A stretch of 24,105 nt of DNA from an uncultured Oscillibacter sp. (GCA_934574045.1 CAKTMK010000036.1:1-24105); one strand, 5' to 3'. Counted from the first letter of the stretch, positions 14,444-21,662 are shown. Notes: generated by a model not told the origin, from the sequence alone. Numbers and translations are program-made.

Positions 14444-15181
14444 TCACTTCGTCTCCGCCGCACGGGCCTTCAGCTCACGGCAGGCGATGCGGAAGCTCTC
14501 CTCCTCCATGGGGTACTCCGGCAGCGTCTCCGGCAGCGTCTCGCCCCGGTGGGCATAGATCGCCGCCATGACACGGCGCAGCAGCGGCGGGTTCTTCACC
14601 AGAATCGGCCCGGTCAGCTCGGAGGCAAACACACCGTTTTTCCGAAAGCCCTCCGGCCCCCGGTCCCGCTCGTTGCCAAAGCCCATGGCCAGCTCCGTCA
14701 CCAGCGGGGTCAGCACGCCGGAGATCACCGTGCAGGAGTTCATAAAGCCCACCACGGGCGCGGGATACAGGTCGGTCTGCCCGTACACGTCGCCCACGTA
14801 CCGCTTCTTTCCCTGCACGCTCTTGAACGCGCCCACGCCCACGCCGTCATAGACATTGCCCGCCGCGTCGGTAATGGACTGGCCCAGAAGCTGCATGGCC
14901 GTCCCGCAGAAGAGCATGGCCGTGCCCGCGTCCGCCGCGTCCCGGATCTCCTTTCCAAAGCGCTGGAAGTCCATCAGCGCGGCCCGCTGGCTGCGCTCCG
15001 TCCCCGCGCCCATGAACAGAAAGTCCGCGTCCTCCAGCCGGGCGTCCTCTCCGGGCCGGACCTCGTCCACCGTGACGGTGTTTCCGATGTCCTCCAGATG
15101 GCGCTTCAGAAGCGCCAGATTCCCCCAGCTCCCGTACAGGCTCATCAGGTCGGGGTAAAAATGCACGAATCGCAGTTCCAT
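14444..15181 (-). CDS. gatD: GatD-like glutamine amidotransferase, divergent catalytic site
   Basis: A 245-residue class-I (CobB/CobQ type) amidotransferase. In the known MurT-GatD complex GatD releases ammonia from glutamine for amidation of lipid II D-glutamate. The opening VHFYPDLMSLYGSWGNLALL and FMGAGTERSQ fit the family. The nucleophile elbow is LFCGTAMQLLG (Cys92) instead of the usual CGGYQLLG, with one extra residue. The later motifs differ more: canonical GFENH is GFMNSC (145-150), and canonical YLHGPLL, which carries the catalytic His, is ELTGPIL with Thr190. The expected catalytic His is therefore missing at its aligned position. The gene begins one base after the MurT-like stop. 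It may need another residue for glutaminase action or have changed role. Confidence 0.8.
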   Translation of the reverse strand: MELRFVHFYPDLMSLYGSWGNLALLKRHLEDIGNTVTVDEVRPGEDARLEDADFLFMGAGTERSQRAALMDFQRFGKEIRDAADAGTAMLFCGTAMQLLGQSITDAAGNVYDGVGVGAFKSVQGKKRYVGDVYGQTDLYPAPVVGFMNSCTVISGVLTPLVTELAMGFGNERDRGPEGFRKNGVFASELTGPILVKNPPLLRRVMAAIYAHRGETLPETLPEYPMEEESFRIACRELKARAAETK

Positions 15182-15182
15182 G

Positions 15183-16517
15183 TCAAACGGCCTCCTTTTC
15201 CACCTGAGAGAGGAGCTTGTCCCGGTCGGAGAAGCAGGTGAGCACGTACACGTCCTCCGCGCCCCGGTCCTTCAGGCTCTGGCAGGCCTCCGTGATGTCC
15301 GGGTGCAGCTCGATCCGCTCCTGCGGCACGTCCGTAAAGGAAAAGCGCACCGCAAGGTCGCTGGCGTACTGCCCGCACAGAAGCACCCGCTCCACGTGCG
15401 GGCAGTTGAGCAGGCCGAAGTCGATGTCCCACAGCCAGCTGGTCTCGCTGGTGTAATACTTGCGGCTCACCGCGTCCACAATGATGACCACCGTGCAGGG
15501 GTCCTGCGTGGAGCGGACATAGCGCAGGTTCGTGTCGTAGGCAATGGAATTTTCGTGCTTGCTGGTCAGCAGCACCCCGTGGTGCGCGCCCAGCAGGAAG
15601 CGGACCATGCGCCCGTTTTTCAGGATATAGTTGTTGACGACCTCGCCGATCCGGGCGGAGGAAACGCCGCACTCCCGGCACAGCGCGTAAGCCGCCAGGA
15701 TGTTGTACACATTATAAATGCTGCGGAACGCCAGATGGATGGTCAGCTTTCCGTCCAGCGTCAGCACGCCCTGCTCCAGATCCAGCTGCGTGGCGGCGTA
15801 GTCCACCATCACGGGCCGGCGGAAGCCGCACTCCGTGCAGTAATAGCTGCCGATGTGGTTGAAGTGGTAGTAGGTATACTTCATGGGAGACTTGCAGATG
15901 GGGCAGTACGCGCCGTCGTGATACGCGCCGGACGGCTCCGTGGTGGAGAAATCGCAGCGGTTCAGGCCGAACCAGCGCACGTTGTCCCGCCCCGCGCCGA
16001 AGCAGGCGGAGAGGGGATCGTCCGCGTTGAGGATCAGCCGCGTCTCCGGGAACATGGCGGGCTTGAGCGCGTCGAACACCCACTCGGGATGCCCGTTTCG
16101 GGTGAGCTGATCCCGGTAGAGATTGGTGACGACGAAGTGGGTCGGGTGGAAAAAGCGGAAGCTGCGGGCGGCGTACCGCTCGTCGGACTCCAGCAGCAGC
16201 ACGTCCGCCTTCACCACGCCGCCCATGGTGGAATGGGTCAGCACCGCGGTGGTCACGCCCTCGGTCTGGTTGGAGCCTTCCTCGTTGTAAACCACGGTCT
16301 TTCCGTCCGCCCGCAGGATCGCCGCGATCATCTCCACGGTGGAGGTCTTTCCGTTGGACCCGGAGACGGCGATGATGTACCGCGGGAGCTGCACCCGGCT
16401 CAGGATATCCGGGCAGATCTTCAGCGCGAACTTTCCGGGCATGGAGCTGCCCTTTCCGATCAGCCGCCCCACAAAGCGGCCCAGCTTGCACACCAGAATG
16501 GCGAGAAATTTTCTCAT
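15183..16517 (-). CDS. murT: MurT-like Mur-ligase family protein, divergent C-terminal motif
   Basis: A 444-residue ATP-dependent ligase. An N-terminal hydrophobic or basic stretch (1-25) precedes the Mur-ligase central domain with P-loop GSNGKTST at 53-60 and NEEGSNQTEGV. A zinc ribbon in the middle has Cys205, Cys208, Cys227 and Cys230, as in MurT. The C-terminal domain (DUF1727 type) ends with the recognisable SWLWDIDF (360-367). The canonical KNPxGxN motif there is replaced by SKHENSIAYDTN (319-330), and the NDxxADGxD stretch before SWLWD is replaced by VDAVSRKYYTSET. The classic role is activation of the lipid II glutamate carboxylate; here that is uncertain. ATGA overlap with the cyclase gene upstream, and one base to the GatD-like gene. 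Confidence 0.85.
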   Translation of the reverse strand: MRKFLAILVCKLGRFVGRLIGKGSSMPGKFALKICPDILSRVQLPRYIIAVSGSNGKTSTVEMIAAILRADGKTVVYNEEGSNQTEGVTTAVLTHSTMGGVVKADVLLLESDERYAARSFRFFHPTHFVVTNLYRDQLTRNGHPEWVFDALKPAMFPETRLILNADDPLSACFGAGRDNVRWFGLNRCDFSTTEPSGAYHDGAYCPICKSPMKYTYYHFNHIGSYYCTECGFRRPVMVDYAATQLDLEQGVLTLDGKLTIHLAFRSIYNVYNILAAYALCRECGVSSARIGEVVNNYILKNGRMVRFLLGAHHGVLLTSKHENSIAYDTNLRYVRSTQDPCTVVIIVDAVSRKYYTSETSWLWDIDFGLLNCPHVERVLLCGQYASDLAVRFSFTDVPQERIELHPDITEACQSLKDRGAEDVYVLTCFSDRDKLLSQVEKEAV

Positions 16518-17185
16518 GCCTCGGCGCCCTCTTCCCTCTCAAAATCTCGGAACTCCGCGACGGCCCGCACCGGCGCGCCGTCCGCATCCACAAATTTCAT
16601 CGGCAGCGCGAAAAACATCATGTCCTGCCGGCCCACCACCTTGCGCAGGCACAGGCTCTCCACGATCACCAGCCCGCCGCCCAGCAGCGTCTTGTGGGCC
16701 AGAAACTCCGAATCCGCCAGCGTATCCACGCTCAGCGCGTCCGTCCCCACGCCCTTGAGCCCGCAGGAGACGAGATACTCCGCCGCCGCCTGATCCGGGA
16801 CAGGGAATGTGTCGTCAAAATAGGCGGCGGTCCCCCACTTTTTCTCCCAGCCGGTGTAAAAGAGGACAAAGTCGGTGGACAGGACCGTCCCGTTCAGCCC
16901 CCGCAGGAAGTCCGCGGTGATGATCCCCCGGGGCGGCAGAAAGGACACGTCCACCACCGCTGCCCGCCCGCAGAACTGGGACACGGGCAGCTCGTCCAGC
17001 GTGGAGCCCCGTTCCAGCAGATGGGACGGCGCGTCCATGTGGGTCCCCGTGTGGGACACAAACTGGATCATCGTCTCCCGGAATCCGTCGCGGATCAGGT
17101 TCCCGGTGGGCTTGAACGCGGGCTGGGGCGAGCCGGGATAGACCGGCATATCCTCGCGGATAGTATGCGTCAGGTCGAGAATCAT
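16514..17185 (-). CDS. Cyclase-family metal hydrolase (kynurenine formamidase-like)
   Basis: A 223-residue protein of the cyclase/KynB family. It opens MILDLTHTIREDMPVYPGSP, a typical start, and carries the metal-binding signature HTGTHMDAPSH at about 45-55. Near the C-terminus, GGGLVIVESLCLRKV is also typical. Family members hydrolyse amides or related bonds, for example formylkynurenine or isatin, using bound metal ions. A role in tryptophan breakdown is not supported by neighbours, so the substrate is unknown. AAGGA lies upstream of the ATG at a rather long spacing. The stop overlaps the MurT-like start by four bases, which ties the two genes together. It sits 59 bases after mnmG. Confidence 0.85.
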   Translation of the reverse strand: MILDLTHTIREDMPVYPGSPQPAFKPTGNLIRDGFRETMIQFVSHTGTHMDAPSHLLERGSTLDELPVSQFCGRAAVVDVSFLPPRGIITADFLRGLNGTVLSTDFVLFYTGWEKKWGTAAYFDDTFPVPDQAAAEYLVSCGLKGVGTDALSVDTLADSEFLAHKTLLGGGLVIVESLCLRKVVGRQDMMFFALPMKFVDADGAPVRAVAEFRDFEREEGAEA

Positions 17186-17216
17186 AATCGTATAACTTCC
17201 TTTTTCTCTGAAAGTG

Positions 17217-17235
17217 GCCGGTCCGGGGGACCGGC
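17217..17235 (-). other. Stem-loop between mnmG and the cyclase gene
   Basis: A perfect 8-bp stem, GCCGGTCC with GGACCGGC, around a three-base loop. No T-run follows on the minus strand, so full termination is unlikely; it may attenuate, stabilise or mark a processing point between the genes. Confidence 0.6.
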
Positions 17236-17244
17236 GGCGCAGCG

Positions 17245-19110
17245 TCAGCGGCTGAGATAGATCATCAAAACGGCGACGTCCGCCGGGGACACGCCGGAGA
17301 TGCGGGAGGCCTGTCCCAGATCGGCAGGGCGGACGGCGGCCAGCTTTTCCCGGGCCTCCAGCCGCAGCCCCTCGATGGCGGCGTAGTCGATGTCGGGCGG
17401 AAGCGTCCGGCGCTCCATGCGGCGCAGCTCCTCCACCTGCTTTTCCTGCCGGCGGATGTAGCCCTCGTACTTCACGTTCAGCTCCACCTGCTCGGCCTCC
17501 GCCGCCGTCAGGGCTGGGCGGGCCGGGTCAAAGGGCGCCAGCTCGTCATAGTGGATGCCGGGACGGCGCAGGAGATCCGCAAGGCGGCAGCCGTCCGGCA
17601 CGTCGGCAGTCCCCTTTTCCGAGAGAAACGCGCTCAGCGCCGCCGAAGGCGCCGCGCCCGCATGGGCAAGGCGGCGCGCCTCCGCGTCCACCCGGGCGTA
17701 CTTCTGCTCCACGGCCTCCAGCCGCTCCCGGGAGATCAGGCCGATGCGACAGCCCACCGGCGTGAGCCGCCGGTCGGCGTTGTCCTCCCGCAGCAGCAGC
17801 CGGTATTCGCTTCGAGAGGTCATCATGCGGTAAGGCTCGTTGGTCCCCTTGGTCACCAGATCGTCGATCAGCGTGCCGATATAGGACTCCGACCGGGAGA
17901 GGATCATGGGCGGTTTCCCCAGCAGCTTGAGCGCGGCGTTCACGCCCGCGGCAAAGCCCTGCGCCGCCGCCTCCTCATATCCGGACGAGCCGTTGAACTG
18001 CCCCGCGCCGTAAAGCCCGGGCACCTGCTTGCACTCCAGCGTGGGGTACAGCGCCAGCGGGTCGATGCAGTCGTACTCGATGGCGTAGGCCGGACGGGTC
18101 ATCTCCGCGTGGGTCAGGCCGGGGACGCTGTGGAGCATTTTGAGCTGCACGTCCTCCGGCATGGAGGAGGAAAAGCCCTGAATGTAAAGTTCCTCCGTGT
18201 TCAGCCCCATCGGCTCCACGAAAAGCTGATGGCGCTTCTTGTCGGGGAAGCGGACGATCTTCGTCTCAAAGGAGGGGCAGTACCGGGGGCCGACGCCCTC
18301 GATCACGCCGCCATAAATGGGGGAGCGGTCCAGATTGTCCAGAACGATCTGCTTCGTCTCCTCCGTGGTCCACGTGAGATAGCACACCGCCCGGTTCACC
18401 GGCGGCTGCTCCGTGGTGAAGGAGAACGGCACCGGCCGGTCGTCCCCGGTCTGAAGCTCCATCGCGTCAAAGTCCACGCTCCGGGCGTTGACCCGGGGCG
18501 GCGTGCCGGTCTTGAACCGGCGCAGGGGCAGCCCCAGCTTCAAAAGGGAGTCGGTCAGGCGGTTGGCCGCGTGCATCCCGTCCGGGCCGGAGGACTCGAT
18601 GCACTCGCCGATCAGCGTCCGGCCCTTGAGGTAAGTGCCCGTGGCGATCACCGCCGCGCGGACGGAGTACACCGCCCCGGTGGACAGCACCGCCTGAGAC
18701 ACCGCGCCGTTTTCCGTCCGCAGCTCCACCACCTCGCCCTGCCGGACGGACAGGTTCTCCTGCCGCTCCAGCACGCGCTTCATCCGCTCCTGATAGCGCC
18801 GCCGGTCCGCCTGCGCCCGCAGGGACCAGACCGCCGGGCCCTTGCCCCGGTTCAAAAGGCGGTACTGGATGCAGCACTCGTCCGCCGCGCGGCCCATCTC
18901 GCCGCCCAGCGCGTCCAGCTCCCGGACGAGGTGGCCCTTTCCGGTCCCGCCGATGGCGGGGTTGCAGGGCATATTGCCCACCGCGTCCAGATTGATGGTG
19001 AACGCCACCGTTTTCAGCCCCAGCCGCGCGGCGGCCAGCGCCGCCTCGATGCCCGCGTGTCCCGCGCCGATCACCGCGATATCAAATTGTCCGGCGTCAA
19101 ATTCCGTCAT
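17245..19110 (-). CDS. mnmG: tRNA uridine-5-carboxymethylaminomethyl(34) synthesis enzyme MnmG
   Basis: A 621-residue FAD enzyme which, with MnmE, installs the carboxymethylaminomethyl group on wobble U34 of certain tRNAs. The dinucleotide-binding motif IGAGHAGIEAA begins at about residue 14. The family blocks MPCNPAIGGTGKGHLV, DALGGEMG and LLNRGKGPAV follow. SGYEEAAAQG and GTNEPYRMMTSRSEYRLLLR are intact later, as is the C-terminal helical domain that contacts MnmE. Length is normal. GGAGAG lies 8 bases before the ATG. In many Firmicutes mnmG follows mnmE near the replication origin; here its neighbours are a metallophosphoesterase upstream (31-base gap) and a cyclase downstream. Confidence 0.97.
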   Translation of the reverse strand: MTEFDAGQFDIAVIGAGHAGIEAALAAARLGLKTVAFTINLDAVGNMPCNPAIGGTGKGHLVRELDALGGEMGRAADECCIQYRLLNRGKGPAVWSLRAQADRRRYQERMKRVLERQENLSVRQGEVVELRTENGAVSQAVLSTGAVYSVRAAVIATGTYLKGRTLIGECIESSGPDGMHAANRLTDSLLKLGLPLRRFKTGTPPRVNARSVDFDAMELQTGDDRPVPFSFTTEQPPVNRAVCYLTWTTEETKQIVLDNLDRSPIYGGVIEGVGPRYCPSFETKIVRFPDKKRHQLFVEPMGLNTEELYIQGFSSSMPEDVQLKMLHSVPGLTHAEMTRPAYAIEYDCIDPLALYPTLECKQVPGLYGAGQFNGSSGYEEAAAQGFAAGVNAALKLLGKPPMILSRSESYIGTLIDDLVTKGTNEPYRMMTSRSEYRLLLREDNADRRLTPVGCRIGLISRERLEAVEQKYARVDAEARRLAHAGAAPSAALSAFLSEKGTADVPDGCRLADLLRRPGIHYDELAPFDPARPALTAAEAEQVELNVKYEGYIRRQEKQVEELRRMERRTLPPDIDYAAIEGLRLEAREKLAAVRPADLGQASRISGVSPADVAVLMIYLSR

Positions 19111-19141
19111 ATGTTCAGCTCTCCGGTCATGCGCGGCGCGG

Positions 19142-19990
19142 TCAGTCCGCGCGGCGCAGCGTCAGCGATACGATCTCCGGCCGGTTGAACAGCCGGACGG
19201 AGGGAAAGATGTTTCCAAGCCCGCGGGAGACCAGCAGCCGTGAGCCTTCCACGGTGTAAAACCCGTCGGTATACGACGGGAAAAAGCCCTGATGCGTGTC
19301 CAGCAGCCCGTCCGTGAACGGCAGGCGGATCACGCCGCCGTGGGCGTGGCCGCACAGCGTCAGGTCGTAGCCCAGCCGGTAATACTCCGACGCAAACCGG
19401 TCGTTCCGGTGGGCCAGCAGCAGGCGGAAGTCGTTCTCGCCGTACTGCTCCAGAAGCTCCTGCGTCACCTGCTCCGGCGTTTTCTGGTCGGCGTAGGCGT
19501 TGGGGTCGTCCAGCCCGGTCACAAGGATGCGGGCGCCGGAGCGCTCCACGGGGACGGTCCCGTTGCGCAGGCACGTCACACCCGCGCCCTCCAGCGCGTC
19601 GCAGATGTCCTCCGCCTGCCGCGCAGCCCACTCGTGGTTCCCCGTGACGTAATACACCGGCGCGATCTCTGCCAGCGCGCCGCCGATCCCGGCGGCGTAT
19701 TCCAGCGGCCGATCCGTGTGTTCGTCCACCAGATCGCCGGTGACGGCGATGAGATCCGGCTCCGCCGCCCGGACCGCCGCAAGGAGCCGCTCATTCTCCG
19801 GGCCGAACTCCTTTCCGTGCAGGTCCGAGAGCTGGACGACGGTGAACCCGTCGAACGCCTCCGGCAGCCGGGAGGAGGAAAGCTCGAACCGCTCCGTCTC
19901 CAGCGCGTTGTTGTCCCAATAGACAAAGCCGGCCAGCGCCAGCAACAGCAGCAGCGCGCCGGCCGCGCGCCGCCGGTTCCGTTTCTTCAT
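19142..19990 (-). CDS. Membrane-anchored metallophosphoesterase (YkuE-like)
   Basis: A 282-residue protein with a basic N-terminus and a single hydrophobic helix (about 9-24), so the enzyme domain is probably outside the membrane. The calcineurin-type metal site is complete: SDLHG (Asp56, His58), GDLVD 85-89, GNHEW 117-121, His194 in LLAHRND, and GHAHGG 214-219. Relatives include YkuE of Bacillus subtilis and lipid-directed phosphoesterases, so a membrane or cell-wall lipid phosphate is a fair guess but not shown. GAGG seven bases upstream supports the ATG. It heads a run of closely spaced minus-strand genes ending at 14444, with a promoter at 20111-20140. Confidence 0.88.
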   Translation of the reverse strand: MKKRNRRRAAGALLLLLALAGFVYWDNNALETERFELSSSRLPEAFDGFTVVQLSDLHGKEFGPENERLLAAVRAAEPDLIAVTGDLVDEHTDRPLEYAAGIGGALAEIAPVYYVTGNHEWAARQAEDICDALEGAGVTCLRNGTVPVERSGARILVTGLDDPNAYADQKTPEQVTQELLEQYGENDFRLLLAHRNDRFASEYYRLGYDLTLCGHAHGGVIRLPFTDGLLDTHQGFFPSYTDGFYTVEGSRLLVSRGLGNIFPSVRLFNRPEIVSLTLRRAD

Positions 19991-20110
19991 GGACCTACCT
20001 CGATCTCTCCGCGCCGCCGTCCAGCCGTACCCGTCCGGGGCGGCGGGCCGTTTCCGTTCCGCCGGAGGTCCCGCGGGACGCGCCCGGCGGCAAAATATCC
20101 GCAGTTTTTA

Positions 20111-20140
20111 ATTATATCATAGTCCCCCGTTTTTTGACGA
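20111..20140 (-). promoter_or_regulatory. Promoter upstream of the metallophosphoesterase
   Basis: A perfect TATAAT (20111-20116) with TCGTCA 18 bases further upstream on the minus strand. The leader of about 110 nt contains a perfect 12-bp palindrome, GTCCCGCGGGAC at 20068-20079. Confidence 0.6.
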
Positions 20141-20460
20141 GATAAAATTTCAACAAAGAATCGAAAATAAACCGGCCTTTCCACCCGCCCGCTCGTAGGA
20201 TTTTACAAAAAAAGCCTGCCCCAGTCCTGCTCGTTTCCTCCGCGCCGCGTTTCGTGCCCCGGACGCGGCGGGAGCAAAGCGCTCCGACCCTGACGTGTGT
20301 GCGGCCTGCCGCCCGCTCAGGCCGGCGGAAACGAAACACTCCAGCCCCCAGCGCCTGCCCTATGCCCGCACAAGCAGCGCGTGCCGCCCCGAAACGCCGT
20401 CTCCGCGTCCAGCACGGGGTCAAAGCTAAGCCGTGGCCATTCTTTTGTAAAAAGCAGATA
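20141..20460. other. Gene-free stretch, no coding signal
   Basis: About 320 bases with no reading frame that has a ribosome site. Small hairpins occur (GGAGC/GCTCC at 20271-20285 and GGCCTG/CAGGCC at 20303-20323), and there is a run of seven A at 20207-20213 (T on the minus strand). I do not recognise 6S, RNase P, SRP or tmRNA signatures on either strand. An unrecognised structured RNA is possible. Confidence 0.5.
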
Positions 20461-20465
20461 AAAAA

Positions 20466-20485
20466 TTGTTACGTTTTTGTAACAA
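20466..20485 (+). promoter_or_regulatory. Inverted repeat upstream of the small-peptide promoter
   Basis: TTGTTAC and GTAACAA separated by 6 bases form a perfect 7-bp dyad, ending 14 bases before the -35. It could be an operator. It is also followed on the minus strand by six T, so a weak minus-strand terminator is the alternative. Confidence 0.5.
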
Positions 20486-20499
20486 GTATCAAAAACCGC

Positions 20500-20527
20500 T
20501 TGCATTTTTCAAATTGGCGGCTATAAT
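20500..20527 (+). promoter_or_regulatory. Promoter of the 27-codon gene
   Basis: TTGCAT and a perfect TATAAT with a 16-base spacer, about 37 bases upstream of the start codon. Confidence 0.85.
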
Positions 20528-20563
20528 AGTCCATGGACAAACGAAGAAAAGGAGGCGCATAGC

Positions 20564-20647
20564 ATGATGCAGAACGAAAAGTTCACAGCGTTTGATCTGG
20601 ACGACCTGATCTACGGTACGATCACTCTGGTCCCCAGCGACCGCTAA
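20564..20647 (+). CDS. 27-residue orphan peptide of unknown function
   Basis: A tiny but fully equipped gene: promoter at 20500-20527, GGAGG at 20551-20555 exactly 8 bases before the ATG, 27 codons, TAA, and a terminator 13 bases later. The peptide begins MMQNEKFTAFD, continues with LDDLIYGT and ends TLVPSDR. It is acidic (five Asp/Glu against one Lys and one Arg). It has no Cys, no signal peptide, no membrane helix and no run of one amino acid, so it is not an obvious attenuation leader, thiolactone signal or membrane toxin. The second ATG at 20567 could start a 26-residue form, but the ribosome site favours the first. No maturation or transport gene is adjacent. I do not recognise it. Alternatives are a regulatory peptide, a protein-binding microprotein, or an RNA that also happens to be translated. 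Confidence 0.65.
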   Translation: MMQNEKFTAFDLDDLIYGTITLVPSDR

Positions 20648-20660
20648 GGCAGCAACGGAG

Positions 20661-20695
20661 CCGCGCTTAAACGAGCGTGGGTCTTTTCTTTTTAT
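20661..20695 (+). terminator. Terminator of the 27-codon gene
   Basis: CCGCGCT (20661-20667) pairs with AGCGTGG (20674-20680) with one G-U pair and a six-base loop. A T-rich tail, GTCTTTTCTTTTT, follows. Confidence 0.75.
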
Positions 20696-20794
20696 ACGAA
20701 AAGTGGACCTGGACCGGAGGCGGACGCGCCCCGGCCGGCCGCTGCCGTCCGTCCGCGCGCCGCGCGGGACTGAAAATTTCATAAAACGATGGAC

Positions 20795-20828
20795 GCGCCG
20801 CCGGGAAGCTGCCCGGGCGGCGCTTTTT
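20795..20828 (+). terminator. Second, stronger terminator
   Basis: GCGCCGCC (20795-20802) pairs with GGCGGCGC (20816-20823), with an inner GGG/CCC helix and a bulged G, then five T. No gene lies between this and the previous terminator, so it is either a backup or the end of an unseen RNA. Confidence 0.82.
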
Positions 20829-20882
20829 GATGCGCAAAACCGGAAAATTTGAGAAAAATCTGTGGATTTTTTGGCGGAACTG

Positions 20883-20891
20883 TGGTATTTT
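20883..20891 (+). promoter_or_regulatory. Candidate extended -10 promoter of the lipoprotein gene
   Basis: TGGTATTTT fits an extended -10; the -35 match is poor. It predicts a start a few bases before the hairpin at 20905. Confidence 0.4.
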
Positions 20892-20904
20892 ACAGGTAGA
20901 GAAT

Positions 20905-20932
20905 GGCTCCCGTGTGTGTTTGGGAGCCTTTT
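20905..20932 (+). terminator. Terminator-like hairpin in the lipoprotein leader
   Basis: GGCTCCC (20905-20911) pairs with GGGAGCC (20922-20928) over a ten-base loop, followed directly by TTTT and then the ribosome site GGGGAGAG. It lies between the candidate promoter and the start codon and could be an attenuator or a 5' stabilising hairpin. Confidence 0.6.
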
Positions 20933-20945
20933 GGGGAGAGAGCCT

Positions 20946-21623
20946 ATGAAAAAGAGAATGTACGCAGTCCTGCTTTTGACTGCCGCGCTGCTGACCGGCT
21001 GCGCCGCGCCGGGTCAGGGCGCGGGCGCTTCCGCCGTTTCCGCACCGGGACCGGCGGCGTCTCAGCCGATCCGGTCTCCTGCAGCGGCGGAGCCTGCCGT
21101 CCCCGCCGCGGTCACTGTGGACGCGGCCAGCACCCGGGATTCCGGCCCGGAGCTAACGGAAGATGAGATCCTTTCAGCCTATGACCGGGCGGTGACGGCG
21201 TATGAGTGGTTCGACCTCACCCCTCTGCCCTGCGGCGGGGAGGACATCACGGAAAACGGCGTCCGGTACCGGCGGGTGGAGTATCCCGGCTTCGACACGC
21301 TGGACGATCTGCGCATCTACCTGCGGGGCCTGTTCTCCGAGGATGTGATCGCCCGCCTGCTGCCCCAGGACGATCCATGCCCGCTCTACGCAGATATTGA
21401 CGGGCAGCTCTGCGTCCGCCCCGGCGGACGGGAGGCCGAGAGCGGAAAGGGCAGCGCCGCCGCCGCGGTGGAGCGCCGGGACGACGGGAGCTACCAGGTC
21501 AACGTGACGGTGGACCTGCTGGACGAGGAGCAGCTCACCGTCTCCGGCGTGGAGTGCTACTCCTTCCCCTACCGCCGCGAGAACGGCCGGTGGGTCTTTA
21601 CCGATTTTCAGCTCGTATACTGA
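20946..21623 (+). CDS. Secreted lipoprotein, possibly IseA-like
   Basis: A 225-residue protein with a lipoprotein signal peptide, MKKRMYAVLLLTAALLTGC, giving lipidated Cys19. An Ala/Pro/Ser-rich tether follows to about residue 65 and then a globular domain. The order Tyr-rich start (SAYDRAVTAYEWF), VRYRRVEYPGFDTLDDLRIYL, and GLFSEDVIARLL recalls the IseA/YoeB inhibitors of cell-wall DL-endopeptidases that occur in many Clostridia. I hold this assignment loosely because it rests on pattern memory, not an alignment. ATG 20946 is chosen because the signal peptide starts there and GGGGAGAG stands upstream; the frame is open to 20862 but that part overlaps the promoter and hairpin. Followed by its own terminator. 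Confidence 0.75.
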   Translation: MKKRMYAVLLLTAALLTGCAAPGQGAGASAVSAPGPAASQPIRSPAAAEPAVPAAVTVDAASTRDSGPELTEDEILSAYDRAVTAYEWFDLTPLPCGGEDITENGVRYRRVEYPGFDTLDDLRIYLRGLFSEDVIARLLPQDDPCPLYADIDGQLCVRPGGREAESGKGSAAAAVERRDDGSYQVNVTVDLLDEEQLTVSGVECYSFPYRRENGRWVFTDFQLVY

Positions 21624-21628
21624 TCCGC

Positions 21629-21662
21629 ATGGGCGGGCGCTTTCGCGTCCGCCCATTTTTTT
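21629..21662 (+). terminator. Terminator of the lipoprotein gene
   Basis: A 12-bp stem (21629-21640 with 21645-21656, one G-U pair) around TTTC, followed by a seven-T run. Confidence 0.92.

Noticed and set aside
17551..19188. 545-codon open frame antisense to mnmG
   Set aside because: Shadow of a well conserved gene; no ribosome site and an Arg/His/Gln-rich composition.
20207..20460. 6S RNA, RNase P RNA, SRP RNA or tmRNA in the gene-free stretch
   Set aside because: I looked on both strands for the conserved cores of each and did not find them. The GGAGGAAAC motif on the minus strand lies at the wrong end for RNase P.
20489..20782. 97-codon minus-strand frame over the small-peptide gene
   Set aside because: It covers the plus-strand promoter, ribosome site and terminator, and has no convincing start signal of its own.
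20648..20860. Frameshifted extension of the 27-residue peptide into the next open frame
   Set aside because: A shift at the stop would open about 65 more codons, but a terminator hairpin with T-run lies at once downstream, and I see no slippery site.
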